Positions 1-9,416 of a stretch of DNA of 64,000 nucleotides are shown piece by piece. Where the stretch lies: NCBI GenBank assembly GCA_945871955.1, contig CAMBXR010000001.1, positions 34,513-98,512 on the forward strand. The letters are read 5' to 3'. Source of the stretch: an uncultured Clostridium sp. (GTDB taxonomy: Bacteria; Bacillota; Clostridia; Peptostreptococcales; Peptostreptococcaceae). How positions within the stretch are numbered: the stretch's first letter is position 1; each line of letters begins with the position of its first letter. The translations under genes were made by a program, and so were the position numbers. The notes beneath the pieces are model-generated. The model was not told the DNA's origin. It worked only from the letters and a program-made list of their open reading frames with translations, and did not search any database.

Positions 1-2
1 CT

Positions 3-482
3 ATAGCTTGTAAAAATAAACAATTTATGGCTGAAGTTATGAAAGTATGCCAAGGAAGACTTTGTGTTGCTACTATAGAACAACTTGGAGCTGCCGCTTT
101 ATACGACACTCCTAAATCTTATTTCAAAGAAGTTAATGATGAATATAGAAAAAGAAGAGATGTATTATATGATGAATTAATGAAGGCTGAAGGTGTAATT
201 TGTGAAAAACCTATGGGTGCATTTTATATCGTAGCTAAATTACCTGTTGAAAATGCTGAAGACTTCGTTGCTTGGACATTAAAAGAATTCAGAAGAGATA
301 ATGAAACTGTTATGTGTACACCTGCTGAAGGATTCTATTCAACTCCAGGTCTAGGTAAAAATGAAGTCAGACTTGCTTATGTATTAAAAGAAGAAAGTCT
401 TAGAAGAGCTGGTCAGTTATTAAGAGAAGCCTTAGAAGAATACACTAAGTTAGAAAAAGAAACTGCTTTAGCTAAAGCTTAA
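3..482 (+). CDS. Pyridoxal-phosphate aminotransferase (aspartate aminotransferase family), C-terminal part, truncated by window start
   Basis: Open frame runs from the window edge (IACKNKQFMAEV...); class I/II aminotransferase C-terminal motifs GAFYIVAKLP and NEVRLAYV. Confidence 0.8.
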   Translation: MACKNKQFMAEVMKVCQGRLCVATIEQLGAAALYDTPKSYFKEVNDEYRKRRDVLYDELMKAEGVICEKPMGAFYIVAKLPVENAEDFVAWTLKEFRRDNETVMCTPAEGFYSTPGLGKNEVRLAYVLKEESLRRAGQLLREALEEYTKLEKETALAKA

Positions 483-511
483 TATATATTTATAAATTCA
501 TTTCTTGAATT

Positions 512-547
512 AAAAAACCATCTTATTTTTATAAGATGGTTTTTTTA
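512..547. terminator. Rho-independent terminator, likely bidirectional between convergent genes
   Basis: AAAAAACCATCTTAT-tttt-ATAAGATGGTTTTTTT hairpin. Confidence 0.8.
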
Positions 548-551
548 AGTA

Positions 552-1004
552 TTAATTTAATTCTTCTTTATTTAGTATGTATTGAAGAGTTTCTAAAGCT
601 TCTTGATATTTTATTCTATCACTTTCATCTAATCTATCTAGTTTTTGTTCTAAATCATTGCTTAGCTTACTAGTGAAATCTACAGCTAATTTCTCCCCTT
701 CTTCAGTTATCATTATCATGTATTTTCTTCTGTCTGATAGATCCTTTTCCCTATAAACATAACCCTTTTTAGTTAAATCATCTATCATGCTTGTTAAACT
801 ACCTTTTTCTATGTTTAATTTAGCACATAATTCTGTCATACTTATACTTCCATGATTTTTTATAAATACTAAAGCTTTTAATTGTGTTTTATTAACATTA
901 TATAATGCCGAATATTTTTTTAGGTATTCTAAGTATAGACTTGAATAAATTTTAGGGAATGTTTTTGATAAAAACCCTATTGTATTTGTTACTATACAGT
1001 TCAT
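552..1004 (-). CDS. MarR family transcriptional regulator
   Basis: Winged-helix MarR signature: SMTELCAKLNIEKGSLTSMIDDLTKKGYVYREKDLSDRRKYMIMITEEG. Confidence 0.85.
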   Translation of the reverse strand: MNCIVTNTIGFLSKTFPKIYSSLYLEYLKKYSALYNVNKTQLKALVFIKNHGSISMTELCAKLNIEKGSLTSMIDDLTKKGYVYREKDLSDRRKYMIMITEEGEKLAVDFTSKLSNDLEQKLDRLDESDRIKYQEALETLQYILNKEELN

Positions 1005-1147
1005 TTAATCACCTCAGATGCTTAATTTATTAACTTTTTTACCACTTCTATAGTTTACAATAAAAATATTTCCAGTACAATACTTTTTAAAAATATATCT
1101 ATTGTTATATTTAATATTATTTTAGCTTATATTTAAATTTTGTCATA

Positions 1148-1226
1148 AAAAATTCGCTTCGCTCATGTCGCCAACGTCTAAGTCTTCGCTACCGCTTCAG
1201 ACTTATCCCGTTGCTCAAAATTTACT
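1148..1226. repeat. GC-rich structured intergenic element, candidate REP-like unit
   Basis: Unusually GC-rich against flanks; internal stem TAAGTCT...AGACTTA; repeated CTTCGCT; no convincing ORF. Confidence 0.35.
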
Positions 1227-1311
1227 TTTTTACTACGAATTATACATATTGATAATACTTAATTGTAGGAGTTTTCTACAATAAAAATGATAATATAGTG
1301 TCCTAGTAAGT

Positions 1312-1346
1312 AAAAAATAAAGAGCCAAATGGCTCTTTATTTTTTA
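1312..1346. terminator. Rho-independent terminator downstream of purB
   Basis: AAAAAATAAAGAGCC-aaat-GGCTCTTTATTTTTT. Confidence 0.85.
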
Positions 1347-1350
1347 TAAT

Positions 1351-2796
1351 TTATACTTTTAAATCTACTTCTAAACCAATACAATCTTTAAATTCTGATA
1401 TAGCTGGTTCTAAATATTCGTTAACAAATTCAACAACTTGCTCAGGTGCTCTTCCTACGAAGTTCATAGGGTCTAAAATAGATAATATCTCATCTTTATT
1501 TAACATGCTAAATGCATCATCTTCAATAATTAAATCTATTAAATTATTGTTTAAACCTTCATGTTTCACCCTATAAGCAGCTTTCATAGATAACTCTCTT
1601 ATTACCTCATGTAGTTCTTGTCTATCTCCGCCTCTTTTTACAGCTTCCATAAGTATGTTTTCTGTAGCCATAAATGGTAATTCTTCATCTATATGTTTTC
1701 TTATCATATTTTCATATACAACTAGACCATCTGTTACATTTATACCTATTTCAAGTATAGCATCTGTTGCCATAAACGCTTGTGGTATAGCAAGTCTTTT
1801 ATTAGCAGAATCATCTAAACTTCTTTCTAACCATTGTGTAGCTTCAACTAAAGCTGGTGAAATTGATTCTGATATTATATATTTTGATAAAGAAGCTATT
1901 CTTTCACTTCTCATAGGATTTCTTTTATAAGCCATAGCAGATGACCCTATTTGATTTTTTTCAAATGGCTCTTCTATTTCTTTTAAACTTTGTAATAATC
2001 TTATATCATTTGTCATTTTATGCATACTTTGAGCTATTCCAGCTAGTACATTTAAAACTTGAGAATCTAATTTTCTTGTATAAGTTTGTCCACTTACTTT
2101 ATAAGATTCTTTATATCCCATTTTTTCACATACTATTTTATCTAACTCTTTTATTTTATCTGCATCGTTTTCAAATAAACTCATGAAACTAGCTTGAGTA
2201 CCAGTTGTACCTTTAACTCCTCTAAGTTTCATATTATCAAGTCTATAATTTAAGTCTTCTAAATCTATTATTAAATCTTGTGCCCATAAAGTAGCTCTTT
2301 TACCTACTGTTGTAAGCTGTGCTGCTTGGAAATGAGTAAATCCTAAAGTTGGAACATCTTTGTATTTTAAAGAGAATTCTTTAAGGTTATCTATTAAGTT
2401 AACAAGCTTTACTCTTATTAATTTTAAAGCTTCATTCATTTGTATTACATCTGTGTTGTCTCCAACATATGCTGAAGTAGCACCTAAATGTATTATACCT
2501 TTTGCTTTTGGGCATTGTAATCCATAAGCTTTTACATGACTCATTACATCATGTCTTACTTCTCTTTCTATTTTTCTTGCTTCATCAAAATTTATATCAT
2601 CTACATGAGCTTTTAATTCTTCAATTTGCTCATCTGTTATATTTATTCCTAATTGCTTTTCTCCTTCAGCTAATGCAATCCATAACTTTCTCCAAGTTGA
2701 AAATTTAAATTGTGGAGAAAAAATATAACTCATGTTTTTACTACAATATCTGTCTGTTAAAGGATTTGAATATGTTGTATATTTATTATCTATCAT
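1351..2796 (-). CDS. purB: Adenylosuccinate lyase
   Basis: Fumarase/ASL superfamily; signature GSSAMAYKRNPMRSE; start at inner ATG preceded by AAGGACGGT. Confidence 0.9.
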   Translation of the reverse strand: MIDNKYTTYSNPLTDRYCSKNMSYIFSPQFKFSTWRKLWIALAEGEKQLGINITDEQIEELKAHVDDINFDEARKIEREVRHDVMSHVKAYGLQCPKAKGIIHLGATSAYVGDNTDVIQMNEALKLIRVKLVNLIDNLKEFSLKYKDVPTLGFTHFQAAQLTTVGKRATLWAQDLIIDLEDLNYRLDNMKLRGVKGTTGTQASFMSLFENDADKIKELDKIVCEKMGYKESYKVSGQTYTRKLDSQVLNVLAGIAQSMHKMTNDIRLLQSLKEIEEPFEKNQIGSSAMAYKRNPMRSERIASLSKYIISESISPALVEATQWLERSLDDSANKRLAIPQAFMATDAILEIGINVTDGLVVYENMIRKHIDEELPFMATENILMEAVKRGGDRQELHEVIRELSMKAAYRVKHEGLNNNLIDLIIEDDAFSMLNKDEILSILDPMNFVGRAPEQVVEFVNEYLEPAISEFKDCIGLEVDLKV

Positions 2797-2885
2797 TTTT
2801 ATACCGTCCTTATTCATTTATTCTACAAAGACTATTATACATAATATAACGAACTATAACAATATTTTTTATTTATTTGTTCACA

Positions 2886-3794
2886 TTATTTTTTATTTAA
2901 TTTAAAATTATCTTTTTCTAGCAGATAATCTATACTTTCACTATCCACAAAATTCAGTACATGTTTATATCTAATAGCATAGTATTTATCGCTCCAGCCA
3001 AGCTGTTTTTTTATATCTTCTTTATCTGCACCAAGCATTAAAGAAATGGCTGCATATGAGTGTCTCAAATCCTTTGCAGAATACTGTGGTAAACCAGCCA
3101 TTTCAAAAGCTTTTTTAACTATAAGTCTTACATTTCTATCTGTAATAGACTGACTTTTTTGTGTGGTAAATATGTATTCATCAGTAGGTATTATTATTTC
3201 ACTAAGACCTGAAAAATATCTATAACTTTCTATTAATTTAAAACAATAAGGATGTAGTTTTACTACTCTCTCTTTTTTACCTTGTCCTAATCTTACATAG
3301 AAATTATCTTCTTCATCGACAATTAAATCCTTCCACTTTACTTTTACTAGCTCATTTAATAAACAACCTGTTGTAACAAGAAATACCATTATTAATCTAT
3401 CTCTTGCATTTAATTTATATAATGAGTCTATAAGCTTATTAATTTCTTGTATGCTTAGTACATCTTTTTTACCTTTTTCTCTTGTCACCATAGGTTTTTT
3501 TACAAAGGTAAATGGGTTTATCTCTATATATTTTTCCCTCTTCATAAAAGCATAAAAACTATGCAAATAACTAAAAATTTTCTCACATGTTGAAAGAGCA
3601 TATTCTTCTTCAATGGATGATATGAAATCTCTACATTCATTTTTAGTTACTTCCAATAAATCTTCTACTTTGCTACTCTCTTTAAATAAGATTATTTTAC
3701 TTAAGTAGTCTTTTTTTGTTGCTGGTGTCATTTTTATTGAGAATAATTGAAATATTTCATACTCTTTATTACTTAATATGTAATTTTCCTCCAT
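2886..3794 (-). CDS. Tyrosine recombinase/integrase-like protein (XerC/D fold, atypical active site)
   Basis: SAM-like N-terminal region, GQGKKERVVKLH beta-hairpin, KDLRHSYAA and LGWSDKYYAIRYKHV motifs; canonical TGLR replaced by TGCL. Confidence 0.75.
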   Translation of the reverse strand: MEENYILSNKEYEIFQLFSIKMTPATKKDYLSKIILFKESSKVEDLLEVTKNECRDFISSIEEEYALSTCEKIFSYLHSFYAFMKREKYIEINPFTFVKKPMVTREKGKKDVLSIQEINKLIDSLYKLNARDRLIMVFLVTTGCLLNELVKVKWKDLIVDEEDNFYVRLGQGKKERVVKLHPYCFKLIESYRYFSGLSEIIIPTDEYIFTTQKSQSITDRNVRLIVKKAFEMAGLPQYSAKDLRHSYAAISLMLGADKEDIKKQLGWSDKYYAIRYKHVLNFVDSESIDYLLEKDNFKLNKK

Positions 3795-3808
3795 AATATC
3801 TCCTTCTA

Positions 3809-5596
3809 TTATTCTTTATTTATAGAATCTACTATTATTTTTATCAATTCACTAGAATTCTCATTAAAAGTAGTAGTAATCGTTAAATACTCACTAGCTC
3901 TATTCATTACCATATATATTTTATTTAAATCTCCTACAAAATCATTAACTTGATAGTCTTGATCATTTTCACTTATTGTTTGATTATATAACATCTCTAA
4001 TTCGCAGAATACCACAGCTTTAAACTCTAAATTTTTAATAAAATATAAATTAGATATAGTTATTCCACTTCTTTTAGCATGTTTAGTTAAATTTTCATCC
4101 CCCATAATATATGGTATACTTACATCATCCAATGCTTTTCTTAATAAATATTGGAAATATATTGTCTTACCATTTTTTAATCTTTTCTTGTTATAAGGAA
4201 ATACTATGGCTATATCGCTATAGTTTAATCCTTTATTATTTAGCAAATATTTAATTTCCCATAATATAGAGCTAATCTGGTCTTCTAAATCCTCAGCTTT
4301 TACTATTTGTGCCATAATTCCATCTTTCATAATAGATTTACTTGGCTTGTATATTTCTCTTTTTATATTATTTCTTAAAGATTTTATATATTTATTGGCA
4401 TTTTTACAGAATTCATTAGAAAAATCAACAATTGCTTTTTTCTGTCTATAGTTTTCATCAAGTAAAACTTCTTCATCAAACTCTATATAATCTAATGTTT
4501 TTTTGAATATATTTACATTATTATAAATATTTAAATATTCACAATAATACATATTAAAGATATATTTTTTTTCATATAAAAACTCTTGAATAAACTCCAC
4601 ATATTTTTGCTCAAAACATTCGCTCTCATCTATAAATATACCTTTGTACATTCTTTTATTTTTTATAACATTTTTAGCTTGTTTTATTAAATTATTAAAA
4701 GTTTTTTCATAATCCTTTTTTAGCATATTATGGTCTAATACTAAATTATATCTTTTAGATAATTTAAATACAAAAGAAGAAATCGTATGTACTTCTAAAT
4801 TATTATTTTCTTTATATAATAATTTGATGCTTTCTTTCAGTTGATTACAAAGTTGTTTTGTGTGAGTAAAAATTACAAAGTTATGATGTGGATAAATACG
4901 AGCTAATTTTATTGCTCTACTAAGCATAATAGTAGTCTTTCCACTTGCCGTTGGACCTTGAATCAATGATTTACCATAATTTATACTTAAGGCCTTCTCT
5001 AATTGATTATTAGTAAGCATATTAGCCGTATAAGTGTAATCATCTTGAGAAAAAGTAATTTTCTTAAACTCTTTATTAAGATGATAAGCACCATTTAGTT
5101 CATAATACTCAGGACATATATCCAATAAATATAGGTTTAATTCTATTTCATTATTTTCTTCACTTAAATATTTTTCTAATTCTTTAGGTTTATTTATTAT
5201 ATTCTTTAATTTATTTTTATCTATTATATTATTATTTACAAACTCCTCAAAACCATAGTCATCTTCTATAGTTACATATGGCATAATAAATACATAATTA
5301 AAACTAATATTGCTATGTAATTGAGCCATCTTCAACTTTAATAGTTCATTTTCTTCATTCATTACTTCTATTAGTTCTTCATCTAATATGGAAAACAAAT
5401 CTTCACTAGTATCCATGAACTTAACAAAAAGTATTTTATTATCCTTAATATATAATAAATCTGTATTAATTCCTCTAAAAGGAGTAACTTTTGGCACTAC
5501 ATTTGTATTGTCATTAATTTTTTCGTAAAAAATTTTTTCTACTTCTTTTACTCTCAATGCATCTAATTGTGAATCTATTTTTATATTTTGTCTCAA
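3809..5596 (-). CDS. UvrD-type SF1 helicase-like ATPase with NERD-like N-terminal domain
   Basis: Walker A GPTASGKTT, Walker B IFIDESE, LDENYRQ, MVMNRASEYLTIT motif VI-like; N-terminal GINTDLLYIKDNKILFVKF resembles NERD. Confidence 0.65.
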   Translation of the reverse strand: MRQNIKIDSQLDALRVKEVEKIFYEKINDNTNVVPKVTPFRGINTDLLYIKDNKILFVKFMDTSEDLFSILDEELIEVMNEENELLKLKMAQLHSNISFNYVFIMPYVTIEDDYGFEEFVNNNIIDKNKLKNIINKPKELEKYLSEENNEIELNLYLLDICPEYYELNGAYHLNKEFKKITFSQDDYTYTANMLTNNQLEKALSINYGKSLIQGPTASGKTTIMLSRAIKLARIYPHHNFVIFTHTKQLCNQLKESIKLLYKENNNLEVHTISSFVFKLSKRYNLVLDHNMLKKDYEKTFNNLIKQAKNVIKNKRMYKGIFIDESECFEQKYVEFIQEFLYEKKYIFNMYYCEYLNIYNNVNIFKKTLDYIEFDEEVLLDENYRQKKAIVDFSNEFCKNANKYIKSLRNNIKREIYKPSKSIMKDGIMAQIVKAEDLEDQISSILWEIKYLLNNKGLNYSDIAIVFPYNKKRLKNGKTIYFQYLLRKALDDVSIPYIMGDENLTKHAKRSGITISNLYFIKNLEFKAVVFCELEMLYNQTISENDQDYQVNDFVGDLNKIYMVMNRASEYLTITTTFNENSSELIKIIVDSINKE

Positions 5597-5693
5597 TTTG
5601 CATTCCCCCTTTATAGTAATTATATCATTTAAACATATATTTTACTATATTATCAAATATATACATTTCGTTACAATAAATTTCCCTAAGTAT

Positions 5694-5723
5694 TAAAAAA
5701 AGGAGAGTGAAAACTCTCCTTTT
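5694..5723 (-). terminator. Rho-independent terminator downstream of rny
   Basis: AAAAAAAGGAGAG-tgaaaa-CTCTCCTTTT. Confidence 0.8.
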
Positions 5724-5725
5724 AA

Positions 5726-7264
5726 TTATTTAGCATATTCTATAGCTCTTGTTTCTCTGATTATACTTACTTTTATTTGACCTGGATATTCAAGCTCATC
5801 TTCAATTTGTTTAGTCATCTTTCTAGCTAATAAATGAAGTTCTTCATCATTAATAGCTTCAGGTTTAACCATTATTCTTATTTCTCTACCAGCTTGAATT
5901 GCATAAGATTTTTCTACACCTTCATAAGAGCTAGCTATTTCTTCAAGTTTTTCTAATCTCTTAATATAAGCTTCTAAAGTTTCTCTTCTTGCTCCTGGTC
6001 TTGCTGCAGATATAGCATCTGCTGCTGTAACTAGTACTGCTTCAACACTTTGTGGCTCATAATCTCCATGGTGAGTACTCATAGCATGTATAACTTCCTT
6101 AGATTCTTTATATCTTCTAAGTAAATCCATACCTATTTCAACATGTGTACCTTCCATTTCATGATCCACAGCTTTACCTATATCATGAAGTAATCCAGCT
6201 CTTTTAGCTAATTTTATGTCTGCACCTATTTCCGCAGCCATAATTCCAGCTATATGAGCAACTTCTATTGAATGCTTTAATACATTTTGACCATAACTAG
6301 TTCTATAGTTTAGTCTACCTAGTAATTTAACTAATTCAGGATGTAGAGAATGTACACCAGTTTCAAATATAGCTTGTTCACCATATTCTTTTATGATGTT
6401 TTCCACTTCTTTTCTTGATTTTTCAACCATTTCTTCTATTCTTGCTGGATGTATTCTTCCATCTGATATTAGTTTTTCTAATGCAATTCTTGCAACTTCT
6501 CTTCTAATAGGATCGAACCCTGATAAAATCACAGCTTCTGGAGTGTCATCAATTATAAGATCTATACCTGTTAAAGTTTCTAATGTTCTTATATTTCTTC
6601 CCTCTCTACCTATTATTCTCCCCTTCATTTCATCGTTAGGTAAATTAACTACTGTAACAGTAGTTTCTGCAACATGATCTGCTGCACATTTTTGAATAGC
6701 ATAGCCTATTATTTCTCTAGATTTCTTTTCAGCTTCTTCTTTAGCTTGAGTTTCTATATCCTTTATCATTATAGACATTTCATGTCTTACTTCTCTTTCA
6801 GCATTTGCAAGAATTATTTCTTTAGCTTTTTCAGATGTAACTCCAGATATATCTTCAAGTTTTTCAAGCTGTTTAACTTTTATTTCTTCTACTTCTTCTT
6901 CTTTCTTTTGTACTGATTTTAGTTTTTCATTTAAACTAAATTCTTTACTTTCTAGGTTTTGTTGCTTTCTTTCGATAGCTTCTTCCTTTTGAAGAACTCT
7001 TCTTTCATATTTTTGAACTTCATTACGTCTTTCTCTTTGCTCTTTTTCAGCGTCAGTTCTCCATTTATGAATTTCTTCTTTTGCTTCTAATAATTTTTCT
7101 TTTTTTATTGTTTCTGAGTCTTTATTTGCTTTATCTATTATATCATTGGCTAGAGCTTTAGCTTCACCAATTTTAGTTTCAGATATGTTTTTTCTAACAA
7201 AATATCCAACTATAATACCAATAGCTAAACCAAGTATGCTGGCTATTATTTCTATGACATCCAC
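5726..7264 (-). CDS. rny: Ribonuclease Y
   Basis: N-terminal TM plus coiled coil, KH domain [17 protein letters not shown] motif [12 protein letters not shown]. Confidence 0.97.
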   Translation of the reverse strand: MDVIEIIASILGLAIGIIVGYFVRKNISETKIGEAKALANDIIDKANKDSETIKKEKLLEAKEEIHKWRTDAEKEQRERRNEVQKYERRVLQKEEAIERKQQNLESKEFSLNEKLKSVQKKEEEVEEIKVKQLEKLEDISGVTSEKAKEIILANAEREVRHEMSIMIKDIETQAKEEAEKKSREIIGYAIQKCAADHVAETTVTVVNLPNDEMKGRIIGREGRNIRTLETLTGIDLIIDDTPEAVILSGFDPIRREVARIALEKLISDGRIHPARIEEMVEKSRKEVENIIKEYGEQAIFETGVHSLHPELVKLLGRLNYRTSYGQNVLKHSIEVAHIAGIMAAEIGADIKLAKRAGLLHDIGKAVDHEMEGTHVEIGMDLLRRYKESKEVIHAMSTHHGDYEPQSVEAVLVTAADAISAARPGARRETLEAYIKRLEKLEEIASSYEGVEKSYAIQAGREIRIMVKPEAINDEELHLLARKMTKQIEDELEYPGQIKVSIIRETRAIEYAK

Positions 7265-7490
7265 CTCCTTTGTAATAATCCCAAAATATCAATATCATTC
7301 TTTAACATCATTTAAATTATGCCCTTTTTAGACTAGAAGGCCCAAGTTTAAAATTTAATAAAGTTTCTTTATCTATAATCTTGGAATACTTTAAATAAAA
7401 CCATCTTAATTTAAAATATTTTATCCTCATTTAATTTTATAATTTTTTCTATATCATGTCAAGTTTATAGGAGGTGTGTATATATTTTTA

Positions 7491-8519
7491 TTATTCAATT
7501 TCTTGATTTTCTTCAACTATTGTTTTATCAAGGTTATAATGTTCTCTAACTTTAGCATTAATTTCATCTGTTAAATCCATATTATCTGCTAAGAACTTCT
7601 TAACATTTTCTCTACCTTGTCCAAGTTTTATATCATTATATGCGTACCAAGATCCTGATTTTTTAACTATATCTATATCAGCAGCAATATCTAATAAATC
7701 ACCTATTTTAGATATACCTTCCCCGTACATTATATCAAATTCAGCTTGTTTAAATGGTGGAGCAACTTTGTTTTTAACAACTTTTACTCTAGTTCTATTT
7801 CCTAAAACTTTATCACCTTGTTTTATACTATCTATTCTTCTTACATCAAGTCTTACTGATGAATAGAATTTAAGAGCACGTCCACCTGTAGTAGTTTCAG
7901 GATTACCAAACATTATACCAACTTTTTCTCTTAACTGGTTAATAAATATAGCAACACAATTAGATTTTTTAATTGATCCTGTTAATTTTCTTAATGCTTG
8001 AGACATAAGTCTTGCTTGTAAACCTACGTGAGAATCTCCCATTTCTCCTTCAATCTCAGCTTTTGGAACTAATGCTGCAACTGAGTCAACTACTATTATA
8101 TCTATAGCACCAGATCTTATTAATGCCTCTGTTATTTCTAGAGCTTGTTCCCCTGTATCTGGTTGAGATATTATTAAGTTATCTATATCTACACCTAAAG
8201 CTTTAGCATAAACTGGATCTAGAGCATGTTCTGCATCTATGAATGCTGCTATACCACCATTTTTTTGCGCTTCAGCTACTGTATGTAGAGCAACTGTTGT
8301 TTTACCTGAAGATTCTGGTCCATATATTTCAACTATTCTTCCCTTTGGAAGTCCACCTATACCAACTGCTATGTCAAGTCCTATTGAACCTGTTGATATA
8401 GCTTCAACACCCATTGATGATGCTTCCCCAAGTCTCATAACTGACCCTTTTCCAAAATCTTTTTCTATTTTTCCTAAAGCCTGATTAAGGGCTTGTAACT
8501 TTTCTTGTTCTATACTCAT
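7491..8519 (-). CDS. recA: Recombinase RecA
   Basis: [45 protein letters not shown] with AAAGG SD at 8519 preferred over the TTG-started longer ORF to 8546. Confidence 0.98.
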   Translation of the reverse strand: MSIEQEKLQALNQALGKIEKDFGKGSVMRLGEASSMGVEAISTGSIGLDIAVGIGGLPKGRIVEIYGPESSGKTTVALHTVAEAQKNGGIAAFIDAEHALDPVYAKALGVDIDNLIISQPDTGEQALEITEALIRSGAIDIIVVDSVAALVPKAEIEGEMGDSHVGLQARLMSQALRKLTGSIKKSNCVAIFINQLREKVGIMFGNPETTTGGRALKFYSSVRLDVRRIDSIKQGDKVLGNRTRVKVVKNKVAPPFKQAEFDIMYGEGISKIGDLLDIAADIDIVKKSGSWYAYNDIKLGQGRENVKKFLADNMDLTDEINAKVREHYNLDKTIVEENQEIE

Positions 8520-8544
8520 ATTATTCATCCTTTCTTTTTCTAAC

Positions 8545-8556
8545 AAACATTTGTTC
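8545..8556 (-). promoter_or_regulatory. LexA-like (SOS) operator upstream of recA
   Basis: Minus strand GAACAAATGTTT, matches Gram-positive LexA box pattern GAACnnnnGTTY. Confidence 0.7.
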
Positions 8557-8570
8557 TATTTATCATACTT

Positions 8571-8599
8571 ATTATATCCTATAAAACTTTCGTAGTCAA
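8571..8599 (-). promoter_or_regulatory. Sigma-A type promoter of recA
   Basis: Minus strand TTGACT-17 bp-TATAAT. Confidence 0.7.
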
Positions 8600-8831
8600 T
8601 TGAATTTATACTTGTAAAAACTCATACAATAAAAAAATTTATTTTTATTAAACTACTACATGTTTATTACACCTCATATATACAACTTCATGTTTTTATT
8701 ACTATCATAGCCACCCATTAATTAAAGTCTTATACTCATAATATATATTATAAGTTATTTTTTCTGTAAAGACGTACATTTATATTTATAAACTTATAAT
8801 CTATCTTTTATACGAATATTTTTTATTTTCT

Positions 8832-8871
8832 AAAAAAATCCTTCCTTAATTTAATCAAGGAAGGATTTTTT
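8832..8871 (-). terminator. Rho-independent terminator downstream of pgsA
   Basis: AAAAAATCCTTCCTT-aatttaatc-AAGGAAGGATTTTTT. Confidence 0.85.
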
Positions 8872-8873
8872 GT

Positions 8874-9416
8874 TTATTTACTATTCATAAATAATTCTTT
8901 ATTTTTATATAAATAATCTATACCTGAGTATAAAGTAAATATTGTTGCAATTATCATAAATATTGTTCCTATTTGTAATAATAAATTGTTATTTATATTT
9001 GCTCCAAATAATAATATTATTATTGCCAACATTTGACTAATAGTTTTAATTTTACCCCCACCACTTGCAGCAATAACTTTTCCATCAGCTGCAGCAATAG
9101 CTCTTAATATACTTACAGTAAGTTCTCTTGAAACAATAATTATAACCATCCATCCAGCAACTAAATTTGATTCTATCATACATATAAGTGCTGATATTAC
9201 TAATAATTTATCTGCTAGAGGGTCCATAAATTTCCCAAAGTCAGTTACTAAATTATTTTTTCTTGCAATATATCCATCTAGGGCATCTGTTATGGATGCA
9301 ATAATAAATATTAAACAAGCTATTAAATAATGATTAGTTATATTACTTATCATTATTATTATAAATACCGGTATTAACAAAATCCTAAGTAATGTTAATT
9401 TATTTGGCAAATTCAT
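8874..9416 (-). CDS. pgsA: CDP-diacylglycerol--glycerol-3-phosphate 3-phosphatidyltransferase
   Basis: CDP-alcohol phosphatidyltransferase motif DALDGYIARKNNLVTDFGKFMDPLADK. Confidence 0.93.
   Translation of the reverse strand: MNLPNKLTLLRILLIPVFIIIMISNITNHYLIACLIFIIASITDALDGYIARKNNLVTDFGKFMDPLADKLLVISALICMIESNLVAGWMVIIIVSRELTVSILRAIAAADGKVIAASGGGKIKTISQMLAIIILLFGANINNNLLLQIGTIFMIIATIFTLYSGIDYLYKNKELFMNSK

Noticed and set aside
2886-3794. Interpretation of the recombinase-like gene as the integrase of a prophage or ICE
   Set aside because: No adjacent phage, conjugation or tRNA attachment features; flanked directly by core genes
7468-7590. Plus-strand TAGGAGGTG followed by a GTG-started ~32-aa very hydrophobic ORF, type I toxin-like, antisense to the recA 3' end
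   Set aside because: SD-to-start spacing is only ~2 nt, and hydrophobicity is expected from antisense of the acidic/lysine-rich RecA C-terminus; no antitoxin RNA signal seen
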